A stretch of 64,000 nucleotides of DNA from JBMDXB01 sp048594885 (lineage in GTDB: Bacteria > Acidobacteriota > Vicinamibacteria > Vicinamibacterales > 2-12-FULL-66-21): contig JBMDXB010000160.1 in NCBI GenBank assembly GCA_048594885.1, positions 1-64,000 on the forward strand, written 5' to 3'. The number at the start of each line of letters is the position of its first letter. Position 1 is the stretch's first letter. Below are positions 24,979-35,861 of the stretch, in pieces. Under the pieces are notes generated by a model. It made no database searches. It saw only the letters and a list, made by a program, of their open reading frames with translations, and had not been told where the DNA came from. The translations under genes and the position numbers were made by a program.

Positions 24979-25088
24979 AAGCAGGGGTCCCCGCCATTCA
25001 AAGGGCGCGGCCGGCACGGAGCCGGCGACGAAGCGCCGGCGGCGTGGAGGCCGCTTGGCGGGGTGCAGGGGTCCCCGCCATTCAAAAA
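24979..25088 (+). repeat. Long dispersed repeat, family 8 copy 2, abutting carA
   Basis: AGCAGGGGTCCCCGCCATTC (from 24979), then the full unit (about 25006-25088) shared with 17098-17188. The last bases CCGCCATTCAAAAA run directly into the carA ATG, leaving no Shine-Dalgarno. A short GC-rich palindrome (gcaaccgccgtaacgcgcgcggttgc words, 24942-24967) precedes it. Confidence 0.8.
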
Positions 25089-26216
25089 ATGAAAGCAACT
25101 TTGGCGCTCGAGAACGGCATCTGGTACGACGGCGAGGCGGCCGGCGCGCTCGGCGAGACCGGCGGCGAGGTCGTGTTCAATACCAGCATGACCGGCTACC
25201 AGGAAGTGCTCACCGATCCGTCGTATGCCGGGCAGATCGTCACGATGACGGCCCCGGAAATCGGCAACTACGGCGTGGCGGCCGACGACGCGGAGTCGCG
25301 GGAGCCGCAGGTGGCTGGCTTCATCGTCCGCGACGAGTCGCCGATTGCCAGCAACTGGCGCGCAAACGGCACGCTGCGCGAGTATCTCGTCAGCCACAAC
25401 ATCGTCGCGATCTCCGACATCGACACGCGCGCGCTCACGCGCGTGCTGCGGTCCGCCGGCGTGATGCGCGGGGTCATTGCGACAGGGGACGTCGATCCGC
25501 GAGTGCTCGTCGAGCAGGCGCGCGCAATCCCGAAGATGGAAGGATCGGATCTGGTGCTCGGCGTCACGTGCGAGCGGGCGTTCGACTGGGATCCCTCGAC
25601 GTCGCACTCCGACGAGTTCTCGCCGCCGCCGCAGACGCGCGCCGGCCGGCCCTTGCGCATCGCCGCCTACGACTTCGGGATGAAATGGAACATCTTGCGG
25701 CGGTTCGACGCCTACGGTTGCGAGGTGCGCGTGTTTCCGGCTACCGCGCCCGCCTCGGAGCTGCTCGCCGTCAATCCGGATGGCGTCTTTCTCAGCAACG
25801 GCCCCGGCGATCCCGCGGCGCTCGGCTACGCGATCAAGAACGCGCGCGAGCTCGTGAAGGAAGACGTCCCCGTCTTCGGCATTTGTCTCGGCCACCAGAT
25901 TCTCTCTCTCGCCATGGGCGGCCGGACTTACAAGCTGAAGTTCGGGCATCGCGGGGCGAATCACCCGGTCAAGGAGCTGGAGAGCGGGAAGGTCGAGATC
26001 ACGTCGCAGAATCACGGCTTCGCCGTCGATCCGGCGTCGCTGCCGGCGGACGTGAAGGTGACCCACCTGAATCTCTACGACGGCACCGTCGAGGGCTTGC
26101 GACACGACACCAAGCCGGTGTTCTGCGTGCAATACCATCCCGAGGCCGCCCCCGGTCCCCACGACGCGGATTATCTCTTCCGCCAGTTCGTGGAGGAGAT
26201 GGAGCGGCGGGCGTGA
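25089..26216 (+). CDS. carA: Carbamoyl-phosphate synthase small subunit
   Basis: 375 residues. Glutamine amidotransferase subunit supplying ammonia to CarB for arginine and pyrimidine synthesis. N-domain: LALENGIWYDGEAAG, VVFNTSMTGYQEVLTDPSYAGQIV, GNYGV. C-domain class I GATase: AYDFGMKWNILR, SNGPGDPAALGY, FGICLGHQILSLA with nucleophile Cys, and QYHPEAAPGPHD with His and Glu. ATG 25089 (MKATLALENG) is the usual N-terminus; the frame is open upstream only through repeat DNA. carB follows after 155 nt. Confidence 0.96.
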   Translation: MKATLALENGIWYDGEAAGALGETGGEVVFNTSMTGYQEVLTDPSYAGQIVTMTAPEIGNYGVAADDAESREPQVAGFIVRDESPIASNWRANGTLREYLVSHNIVAISDIDTRALTRVLRSAGVMRGVIATGDVDPRVLVEQARAIPKMEGSDLVLGVTCERAFDWDPSTSHSDEFSPPPQTRAGRPLRIAAYDFGMKWNILRRFDAYGCEVRVFPATAPASELLAVNPDGVFLSNGPGDPAALGYAIKNARELVKEDVPVFGICLGHQILSLAMGGRTYKLKFGHRGANHPVKELESGKVEITSQNHGFAVDPASLPADVKVTHLNLYDGTVEGLRHDTKPVFCVQYHPEAAPGPHDADYLFRQFVEEMERRA

Positions 26217-26249
26217 TCGCTCGACGCTGCCACGAATCGCCACCGGCGT

Positions 26250-26334
26250 CACGAAGGCACGAAGGCTCGAAGGCACGAAGATATTCTTGTGTTTCGTGTC
26301 TTCGTCTCTTCGTGTCTTCGTGTCGCGCCAGCGT
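26250..26334. repeat. CACGAAG palindrome, family 3 site A
   Basis: Left arm 26250-26280 (CACGAAGGCACGAAGGCTCG then aaggcacgaag), 12-nt centre (atattcttgtgt), right arm about 26293-26334 (TTCGTGTCTTCG words). It lies between carA and carB. A lone CACGAA occurs just before, at 26231. Confidence 0.85.
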
Positions 26335-26371
26335 GCCGTCGGCACCTTTCACTGTTCGAATCTGATCGCCG

Positions 26372-29626
<3,255 letters not shown>

Positions 29627-29694
29627 CGGAGTCGCAGATTCTGCGACGGATCCACTGAAAGCGCTGGCCGGTGCCACGGTCCGCCTGCGGCGCT

Positions 29695-29767
29695 CACGAA
29701 GACGCGAAGGCTCGAAGGCACGAAAACATTAGGTCTTTTCGTGTCTTCGTGTCTTCGGGCCTTCGTG
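29695..29767. repeat. CACGAAG palindrome, family 3 site B
   Basis: Left arm CACGAAGACGCGAAGGCTCG-AAGGCACGAAA (29695-29724), centre near acattaggtc, right arm TTTTCGTGTCTTCGTGTCTTC-GGGCCTTCGTG (to 29767). It lies between carB and comEC. Arm structure and length match site A. Confidence 0.85.
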
Positions 29768-29807
29768 AAGGCGCAGCCAGTCCTCGCGTGCGCGCCGCGT
29801 TGCATGG

Positions 29808-32240
29808 ATGCTCCGCGTGCGCATCCCGGCCGTTGCCCTCGCTGTTCCGCTGCTGGTGGGATCGGTGACCGGTGGGTTGCTCGCCGAGCGGTGGCCGGAA
29901 GCGGGGAGCCTCCTTACGGCGGTTGGATCGCTGCTCGCCGTCGTGTCGGCGGCGGGGTCGATCGCCGATCGCGAGGAGACCGCCCTCGCCGCCCTGCCGA
30001 TCGCGGCAGTGCTCGCCGGAACGTCGCTTGGCCTGACGGCCGCGCGAAACGCCTACCGCTCTGATCTGCCGCTCGCGCTCGGCGAGCCGGTCGTCGTCGA
30101 AGGGCGGCTGCGCGAGGACGCGACGGTCTGGCCATCCGGTGTCTCCCTCACGCTGGAGACCGCCGATGAGGACCTCGGCGTTCGTCTGAGCGTCGGCGGC
30201 GTCGCGGCGGCCGCGCAGGCTGGCGAATGGCGGGCGGGGCGGCGCGTCCGGCTCACGGCTATCCTTCGACAACCTCCCACGTACCTGAACTTCGGCGTCC
30301 CGGACGAGGCGCGAGCGCTCGCGCGGCGCGGTGTCTCGCTCGTCGGCGCGGTCAAGAGCGCGGCGCTCGTGGAGATCGTCTCGCGGGGGAATGTTCTGGA
30401 GGAGGCAGCCGCCGCGGCGAGGGCGTGGTCTCGGCGCATGCTCTCGCGCTTCATCGGTCCTCGCGATGCGCGTTCGTCCGCCGTCGCCACCGCCATTCTC
30501 ATCGGAGACCGTAGCGGCGTCCCCGATGATGACGAGCGGCGAATGCAGGAGGCGGGAACGTATCACGTCATCGCCATTTCGGGCGGCAACATCGCGATCC
30601 TCGCGGCGTTCCTGATGTTCGTTCTGCGGGTGTTGGGTGTGCCGGCGCGCGTCGCCCCGGCTGTGACCATTGCCGCGCTGCTGTTCTACGGGCAGATCAC
30701 GGGCGCGCCGCCGTCGGTGGCGCGCGCGATCACGGCTGCGGCCGTCTACCTCGCCGCGCGGGTGTTCGATCATCGCGGGCCGCCAATCAACGCGCTGGCG
30801 GTTGCCGGCGCGCTGGCGATTGCGGCAGATCCGCTGACGCCGCTCGACGCCGGCTTCGTCCTGTCGTTCGGGGCCACGCTGGCCATTCTCGTCGGCGTTC
30901 CGCGGCTCCTTTCGTCGCTCTCGCAGCGCGATCATCGGGCGTCAAGGTTGGCCCGCGCCGGGCGCAGGCTGGCGCTCGCCGCCGCGGCGCTCTTCGCGGC
31001 GACGCTGTGCGCGGAGGCCGCGCTCACGCCTGTTGGCGCGTTCCTGTTCGCGCGCGTCACGTTCGCCGGTCTGCTGCTCAACTTTGCCGCGATCCCGCTG
31101 ATGACGATCGTCCAAATCGCATCGCTGGCGGTGCTTGCCGCGGCGCCATTCGCGGTGCGCGCGGCGGAAGCGGCCGCGGCGGTCGCGGATCTGTCCGTCC
31201 GCGGGCTGGTCGATTCCGCGCGGCTGCTCGACGTGGCGCCGTTCCTGTCTGTGGACGTGACGCCGCCGGCGTGGTGGGTGATCGGCGCGTACTACGCGTG
31301 CTGCGTTGGGCTGTTGGCGTTCGCGCAGGTGCGGAGATACGCAGCAGCCGGCGTGCTCCTGGCGCTCCTTCTCATTCTGGTTTCCCCGGCGGCGGCGCAG
31401 CGTGGCGCTGGCGTCCCACTGCGGGAAGGCATCCTGCGCGTGGTGTTCCTCGACGTCGGTCAGGGCGACGCGACGCTCGTGCAGGTGCCGGACGGGCGCA
31501 GCTATCTCGTCGACGCTGGCGGCCTCCCCGGCTCGAGCTTCGATGCCGGAGAGCGGGTCGTCGCGCCCGCGCTGCGCGCCTTCGGCGTGCAGCGGCTCGA
31601 GTCGCTCGTCGTCACACACGGCGACCCTGACCACCTGGGCGGGGCACCCGCCGTCGTGCGCGGCTTCGGCCCGCGCACGGTCTGGGAGGGGGTGCCCGTG
31701 CCGCCGCACGACGGTTTGCGGCGGCTCGCGGAACTCGCATCAGCGCGTCTCGCGACGTGGCGCACCGTGCGCGCCGGCGACCGCGAGCGCGTGAGCGCCG
31801 TCGACCTCGTCGTCTGGCACCCGCCGTCGCCCGAGTGGGAGCGCCAGCGCGTCCGGAATGACGACTCGATCGTCCTGGAGGTCCGCTATGGTGACGTGTC
31901 GATTCTGCTGACCGGCGACATCGAGCGCGAGGCCGAGCGGCTGCTCGTCCCGCAGCTCGCACTCGCGCCGCTCGTCGTGCTCAAGGCGCCACACCACGGC
32001 AGCGCGACGTCGAGCTCAGAAGCCTTCATCGCCGCGGCGGGTCCCGCCGCCGTGGTGATCAGCGCCGGCCGCCGCAATCTGTTCAACCATCCGCATCCCA
32101 CCGTCATCGCGCGCTACCGGGCGGCGGCGGTCCCGATCCTCCGCACGGATGAGGACGGCGCGGTGCTGGTGGAGACCGATGGGACGCGGGTCGATGTCAG
32201 GACCTATACGGGACGGACGCTCACCCTGCCGCGGCGATGA
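29808..32240 (+). CDS. comEC: ComEC/Rec2-family DNA uptake channel
   Basis: 810 residues. Inner-membrane channel for single-stranded DNA in natural transformation. N-terminal membrane helices and an OB-like soluble part (about 85-170) precede the competence domain with YHVIAISGGNIAILAAF (about 245-261) and many further helices. The C-terminal metallo-beta-lactamase domain has VVFLDVGQGDATLVQ, VVTHGDPDHLGGAP (HxDxDH) and LKAPHHGS. All three domains of a full ComEC are present. ATG 29808 gives MLRVRIPAVALAV. No other competence gene is in the window. Confidence 0.93.
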   Translation: MLRVRIPAVALAVPLLVGSVTGGLLAERWPEAGSLLTAVGSLLAVVSAAGSIADREETALAALPIAAVLAGTSLGLTAARNAYRSDLPLALGEPVVVEGRLREDATVWPSGVSLTLETADEDLGVRLSVGGVAAAAQAGEWRAGRRVRLTAILRQPPTYLNFGVPDEARALARRGVSLVGAVKSAALVEIVSRGNVLEEAAAAARAWSRRMLSRFIGPRDARSSAVATAILIGDRSGVPDDDERRMQEAGTYHVIAISGGNIAILAAFLMFVLRVLGVPARVAPAVTIAALLFYGQITGAPPSVARAITAAAVYLAARVFDHRGPPINALAVAGALAIAADPLTPLDAGFVLSFGATLAILVGVPRLLSSLSQRDHRASRLARAGRRLALAAAALFAATLCAEAALTPVGAFLFARVTFAGLLLNFAAIPLMTIVQIASLAVLAAAPFAVRAAEAAAAVADLSVRGLVDSARLLDVAPFLSVDVTPPAWWVIGAYYACCVGLLAFAQVRRYAAAGVLLALLLILVSPAAAQRGAGVPLREGILRVVFLDVGQGDATLVQVPDGRSYLVDAGGLPGSSFDAGERVVAPALRAFGVQRLESLVVTHGDPDHLGGAPAVVRGFGPRTVWEGVPVPPHDGLRRLAELASARLATWRTVRAGDRERVSAVDLVVWHPPSPEWERQRVRNDDSIVLEVRYGDVSILLTGDIEREAERLLVPQLALAPLVVLKAPHHGSATSSSEAFIAAAGPAAVVISAGRRNLFNHPHPTVIARYRAAAVPILRTDEDGAVLVETDGTRVDVRTYTGRTLTLPRR

Positions 32241-32268
32241 AACGAGCTGACGGCGCTGCTATCGCAGC

Positions 32269-32293
32269 CACGAAGGCCCGAAGGCACGAAGAC
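32269..32293 (+). repeat. CACGAAG left arm before the GxxExxY gene (family 3 site C)
   Basis: CACGAAGGCCCGAAGGCACG then aagac, in the same orientation as the left arms of sites A and B. Here no right arm follows directly; instead an AAGGAG ribosome site and the GxxExxY gene follow within 8 nt. The matching right arm is at 32754-32784. Confidence 0.8.
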
Positions 32294-32314
32294 CTTGATT
32301 AAGGAGTCATGAAC

Positions 32315-32935
32315 ATGTTGCGAGTACATTCGCCGCTGTCCGAAGAACATGAAGGGATCGTGAGTGAGGCCGTCGACGTCGGGTACACGGTCCACACGAA
32401 CCTCGGACCTGGATTTCGAGAACATATCTACGAGCGGGCGTATTGCCTCGAGCTTGACTCGCGTGGAATCAGTTTCGAATGCGAAAAGAAGGTCTCGGTT
32501 CGTTACAAGAGCTGGGAGATTCCTGGGCAGAAGATCGATCTGATCATCGAAGGTGTTGTTCTCATCGAGATCAAGGCCGTCCAGAAGCCCCATCCGGTCC
32601 ACCGTGCTCAGGTGCTCTCATACCTGAAGACGATTGGACTACGTGTCGGCCTGCTGATGAACTTCAATGTGGAAGTATTCAAGGCTGGAGTACGACGCGT
32701 TGTTTTGTGGGTTATCTCCAGCCAGGCGCGTGACGAAGGCGAAGACAAGATGGCTTCGTGCCTTCGTGCCTTCGTGCCTTCGTGCACGCCGCACGCGACC
32801 GTGACACGCGTGATCGCCTACTGTGGCAACGCCCGAATCCACGCGGTGATGTCATCCAGCAGCCCCGGCACGAACTGTTTCTCCAGCCCGGCGTATTCCT
32901 GCGGCAACCCGGTCTTCGACACCTGGAACAGGTGA
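32315..32935 (+). CDS. GxxExxY protein (PD-(D/E)XK nuclease-like fold)
   Basis: 206 residues from ATG 32315 (AAGGAG 8 nt upstream; ATG 32309 has only 2 nt). The motif GFREHIY (GxxExxY) sits near residue 33; a PD-(D/E)XK-like core follows in KIDLIIEGVVLIEIKAV (Asp, Glu, Lys), then VHRAQVLSYLKT and RVGLLMNFNV. The family is small (about 125-135 residues); its function is not established. From about residue 132 on (ISSQARDEGEDKMASCLRAF) the sequence is translated CACGAAG repeat and antisense of the next gene, so the native stop has probably been lost or displaced. The frame overlaps the convergent hydrolase gene by 118 nt. The gene lies between inverted repeat arms, which suggests a mobile unit. 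Confidence 0.8.
   Translation: MLRVHSPLSEEHEGIVSEAVDVGYTVHTNLGPGFREHIYERAYCLELDSRGISFECEKKVSVRYKSWEIPGQKIDLIIEGVVLIEIKAVQKPHPVHRAQVLSYLKTIGLRVGLLMNFNVEVFKAGVRRVVLWVISSQARDEGEDKMASCLRAFVPSCTPHATVTRVIAYCGNARIHAVMSSSSPGTNCFSSPAYSCGNPVFDTWNR
32754..32784 (-). repeat. CACGAAG right arm after the GxxExxY domain (family 3 site C)
   Basis: CTTCGTGCCTTCGTGCCTTC then gtgccttcgtg, inverted relative to 32269-32293. Just before it lies GACGAAGGCGAAGAC (32732-32746), so a small local palindrome is also present at this end. Both are read through by the GxxExxY frame. Confidence 0.8.
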
Positions 32936-33918
32936 TTCGCCTCGGGATAGAGCTTCACCGTCACTCGCTTGTTGCCTGCCTTGGCCAGTGCATCTTCGAG
33001 CGGGCCGCGGTTGATCGCGGGGGGCACCTGCACGTCGCGGCCGCCGAACGCCGCGAACACCGGGCACGAGACGCGCGATAGCGCGGTCGCCGGGTCGAAA
33101 GCAGTGAAGAAACGCATCCACTTCGTGTCCACGGAGGCGACGCCGTTGTCCAGGATGCCCGCTACGAACGCGTCCGGGTCGGTGATCATCTTCCGCTGCG
33201 CTTCGGGAGCCGCGTCAATCTGCGCCCGCGCCAGCGTGCGGACGATCTCTCTCAGTTCCTCGCGCGGCGCCCCCTTCTTGAGCGCCTCCGTCAGCTTGCG
33301 GTGCTCGGTGAGCACCTTCTGCACGACCGCCTCGTCGGCACCGCCGGCGCGCGCCAGGGCCTCGGCCTGGCTGCGCAGCACCGTGTCGCCGGGGATCGAC
33401 GTGCCGGCGAGCATGCCGATGAACGCGACATCCGGCGACCTCGAGGCGGCGATCGCCGCCACGATCGCTCCTTCGGAGTGCCCGATGAAGCCAATCTGCT
33501 TCGCGCGAATGGCGGGCAGCGTCGCCAGCAACGCGCGGGCCGCGAGCGCGTCGCCGGCGAAGTCCTCCGTCGTCGACGCCGGGATCGAACCGGACGACCC
33601 GCCGACGCCGCGGTCGTCGTAACGCAGAACCGCGATGCCGTTCTGCGCCAGATGCTCGGCGATGATCTTGAACGGCTTGAACCCGACGATCTCCTCGTCG
33701 CGATTCTGCGGCCCGCTGCCGGTGAGGAGGACGACAGCAGGAAACGGCCCCTGCGCGTCCGGCACCGTCAGCGTGCCCGCGAGGGTCACGGTGCCGTTCG
33801 TGAACGTCACCTCCCGTTCCTTGATTGATGATTCCGCCCAGGCGGCGTGCGCCATACCGATGGTACCGATGACCAACAGCGCCAGTGCTGTCAGCCCCGC
33901 GCCCACTCTGAATCGCAT
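32818..33918 (-). CDS. Secreted alpha/beta hydrolase
   Basis: 366 residues. Signal peptide (MRFRVGAGLTALALLVIGT to HAAWAE, about 29), then an alpha/beta hydrolase: LTGSGPQNRDEE, RYDDRGVGGSSG, nucleophile elbow GFIGHSEGAIVA, a helical cap region rich in Lys/Glu (about 190-260), acid region FAAFGGRDVQVPP, and His in EANHLFQ. It resembles dienelactone-hydrolase/YqiA-like serine hydrolases; the substrate is unknown. ATG 33918 has GGGGG 5 nt upstream; the frame continues up to 34176 without signal-peptide sense. Confidence 0.87.
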   Translation of the reverse strand: MRFRVGAGLTALALLVIGTIGMAHAAWAESSIKEREVTFTNGTVTLAGTLTVPDAQGPFPAVVLLTGSGPQNRDEEIVGFKPFKIIAEHLAQNGIAVLRYDDRGVGGSSGSIPASTTEDFAGDALAARALLATLPAIRAKQIGFIGHSEGAIVAAIAASRSPDVAFIGMLAGTSIPGDTVLRSQAEALARAGGADEAVVQKVLTEHRKLTEALKKGAPREELREIVRTLARAQIDAAPEAQRKMITDPDAFVAGILDNGVASVDTKWMRFFTAFDPATALSRVSCPVFAAFGGRDVQVPPAINRGPLEDALAKAGNKRVTVKLYPEANHLFQVSKTGLPQEYAGLEKQFVPGLLDDITAWIRALPQ

Positions 33919-34060
33919 GATGCCCCCTTTGGCCTCTATTACACGTGAGCTTCGATCATATTCCGGCGAATGACCCTCGAGCGCCGGTAAACGGCGCCAT
34001 TCGCGGCAACTTGCCGTGGCACCCTGTCGTCTGGAGAGAGAGCAACCACCGGGAGGCACG

Positions 34061-34648
34061 ATGAAATCCGCTCTTCTCGCCTTCTGCACCGCATGCCTGT
34101 TCGCCGCCGCCGTCGGCGCGCAGAGCGCGGCAGAGGAGCCGCAGCTCTGGAGGCCGTTCGCGGCCGGCGGCCGCATCTATCTCGACCTCAGCGCCGGCGA
34201 CTACACCATCAAAGGAATCGACGAGGGCCGGATTCAGCTTCGCTGGCACACACGGCGCGGCCGGCAAGACGACCGGGTCCGCGCCGATGTTCTGATCAAC
34301 GGCACGCAGGCGACCGTTCGCGTAAGGGGGCCGAAGGACCGGTTCCGCGTCCAAATCGACGTGCCTCGCCGTGCCGATCTCGACATGACGCTGACCGCGG
34401 GCGAGCTCGACATCCGCGCCATCGAAGGCGACAAGCGTTTGTCGATGTGGGCGGGCGACGTGACGATGGAAGTCGGGGCGGTAGAGCAGTATCGGCGCGT
34501 CGACGCGTCGGTACGGCTTGGCGAAGTGTCAGGACGCGCGTTCGGTAAATCCGCCGGCGGCCTCTTTCCCTCGGTGCGTTGGGACGGCAGGGGCAAGTAC
34601 ACGATCGACGCGAACCTGTTCGTCGGCGAGCTGAAGCTCGTGAAGTAG
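34061..34648 (+). CDS. Secreted beta-rich protein, DUF4097-like
   Basis: 195 residues. Signal peptide MKSALLAFCTACLFAAAVGAQ, then an all-beta protein with repeating short strands (GRIYLDLSAGDYTIKGIDEG; LDMTLTAGELDIRAIEGD; LSMWAGDVTMEVG), the pattern of DUF4097/adhesin-like beta-helix proteins. Function unknown; such proteins are often exported or envelope-linked. GGGAGG lies 5 nt before ATG 34061. It is divergent from the hydrolase and convergent with mazG (8-nt gap). Confidence 0.75.
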   Translation: MKSALLAFCTACLFAAAVGAQSAAEEPQLWRPFAAGGRIYLDLSAGDYTIKGIDEGRIQLRWHTRRGRQDDRVRADVLINGTQATVRVRGPKDRFRVQIDVPRRADLDMTLTAGELDIRAIEGDKRLSMWAGDVTMEVGAVEQYRRVDASVRLGEVSGRAFGKSAGGLFPSVRWDGRGKYTIDANLFVGELKLVK

Positions 34649-34656
34649 GGGCGCGA

Positions 34657-35550
34657 TCAGGCGGTGTGCTTGATCTGCTGCCAGACGTCTTCCATCTCTT
34701 CCAGCGTGGCATCGTGCACGCTTCGTCCTGCCGCTTCGAACTTCCGTTCGAGCGCCTCGAAGCGTGCACTGAACTTCTCGTTCGCCTTCCGCAGCGCGGA
34801 CTCTGATTCCACGCCGAGCTTGCGCGCGAGGTTCGCGATCGAGAACAGCAGATCGCCCATCTCCTCCTCGGTCCGCGCGCGTCCTTCACCTTCCTCGACG
34901 GCGCGCCGCAGCTCGGCGACTTCTTCCTCAATCTTTTCGACGACATCGCTGGTGCGGGCCCAGTCGAAGCCGACGGCGGCGACGCGCGTGCCGATCTCGT
35001 GCGCGCGCAGCAGCGACGGCAGCGCCTTGGGCACGCCGCGCAGGATCGATCGCGGCTCGCCGGCCGTCTTCTGCTCACGCGCCTTGATCTGCTCCCACTG
35101 CGTGACGACCTGACCTGCCGTCTTGACGCCACTCTTCGCTCCGAAGATGTGCGGATGCCGGCGAATCAGCTTTGCGTTGATGGCACGCAGGGAGTCGGCA
35201 ACGTCGAAGCGTCCTTCGTCGCGTTCGATCTGTGCGAGGAACACGCCTTCGAAGAGCAGGTCGCCGATCTCTCCGACGAGCGTCGCGTGATCGCCGCGGT
35301 CGATCGCATCGAGCACTTCGTACGTCTCTTCGAGGACGAACCCGCGCAACGACTCGAGCGTCTGCTCGCGATCCCACGGGCAGCCGTTCGGCCCACGCAG
35401 CCGGCGCATGATCTCGACGAGCGTCTGGAACTCGCGGCCCGCGGCCGCGTTGGCGCGTTTCTTCGTCGCCGCCGTCCGCCGACTCGGACGACTCGGACGA
35501 CTCGGACGACTCGGACCACTCGGACCACTCGGACCTCTCGAACGTGCCAT
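34657..35550 (-). CDS. mazG: Nucleoside triphosphate pyrophosphohydrolase MazG
   Basis: 297 residues. Hydrolyses NTPs to NMP and pyrophosphate, cleaning the nucleotide pool. Two MazG domains: first with GPNGCPWDREQTLESLRGF and EETYEVLDAI (EExxE, metal site), GDLLFEGVFLA; second with KIEEEVAELRRAVEEGEG, EMGDLLFSIANLA. Oddity: residues 4-24 (GPSGPSRPSRPS...) are coded by a 9-bp microsatellite and are absent from normal MazG, so copy-number change would alter only the N-tail. ATG 35550 is used; divergent from the DUF1844 gene with a 26-nt gap. Confidence 0.93.
   Translation of the reverse strand: MARSRGPSGPSGPSRPSRPSRPSRRTAATKKRANAAAGREFQTLVEIMRRLRGPNGCPWDREQTLESLRGFVLEETYEVLDAIDRGDHATLVGEIGDLLFEGVFLAQIERDEGRFDVADSLRAINAKLIRRHPHIFGAKSGVKTAGQVVTQWEQIKAREQKTAGEPRSILRGVPKALPSLLRAHEIGTRVAAVGFDWARTSDVVEKIEEEVAELRRAVEEGEGRARTEEEMGDLLFSIANLARKLGVESESALRKANEKFSARFEALERKFEAAGRSVHDATLEEMEDVWQQIKHTA
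35481..35543. repeat. 9-bp microsatellite in the mazG 5' end
   Basis: Seven tandem 9-mers, four GACTCGGAC, two CACTCGGAC and one degenerate CTCTCGAAC. Nine-base steps keep the frame. They code alternating Gly/Arg-Pro-Ser on the minus strand. Confidence 0.85.
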
Positions 35551-35576
35551 CGTGGCGTCTATGCTAGCATTCGGGA

Positions 35577-35861
35577 GTGGAGAACCAGGACTCGGGCATC
35601 ACCTTCACTGGCTTCGTCCTCTCGCTCGCGACGACGGCCGCGGTGCACTTCGGTGACATCGCCGATCCGAACAGCGGCCAGCGTGCCGAGCCAAACCTCG
35701 GCGCCGCCTCCCAGATGATCGAGATCATCGCCATGCTGCAGGAGAAGACCCGCGGCAACCTCATCGAGCCCGAAGAGCGGTTGATCGACGACCTTCTCTA
35801 CGAGCTGCGCCTCCGCTACGTGCAGGCGCAGCAGGGAGAGAAGCGCATCATCGAGCCGTAG
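35577..35861 (+). CDS. DUF1844 domain protein
   Basis: 94 residues from GTG 35577. The family is small, cytoplasmic and of unknown function; typical features are FTGFVLSLATTAAVHFGD, LGAASQMIEIIAMLQEKTRGNL and EERLIDDLLYELRLRY. GTG is the only sensible start (VENQDSG). Its TAG stop shares its last base with the GTG of the next gene, so the two are translationally coupled. The 26-nt divergent gap to mazG contains the 10-bp palindrome ATGCTAGCAT. Confidence 0.82.
   Translation: MENQDSGITFTGFVLSLATTAAVHFGDIADPNSGQRAEPNLGAASQMIEIIAMLQEKTRGNLIEPEERLIDDLLYELRLRYVQAQQGEKRIIEP

Noticed and set aside
24924..25088. N-terminal extension of carA (open frame back to 24924)
   Set aside because: The extension is translated family 8 repeat; CarA proteins begin at MKATLALENG.
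32735..32935. C-terminal part of the GxxExxY frame as a real extra domain
   Set aside because: The DNA is CACGAAG repeat followed by the antisense of the hydrolase 3' end; residues have no family likeness.
35561..35570. ATGCTAGCAT palindrome as an operator between mazG and the DUF1844 gene
   Set aside because: A 10-bp palindrome is short, single-copy here, and could equally be a chance -10-like sequence.
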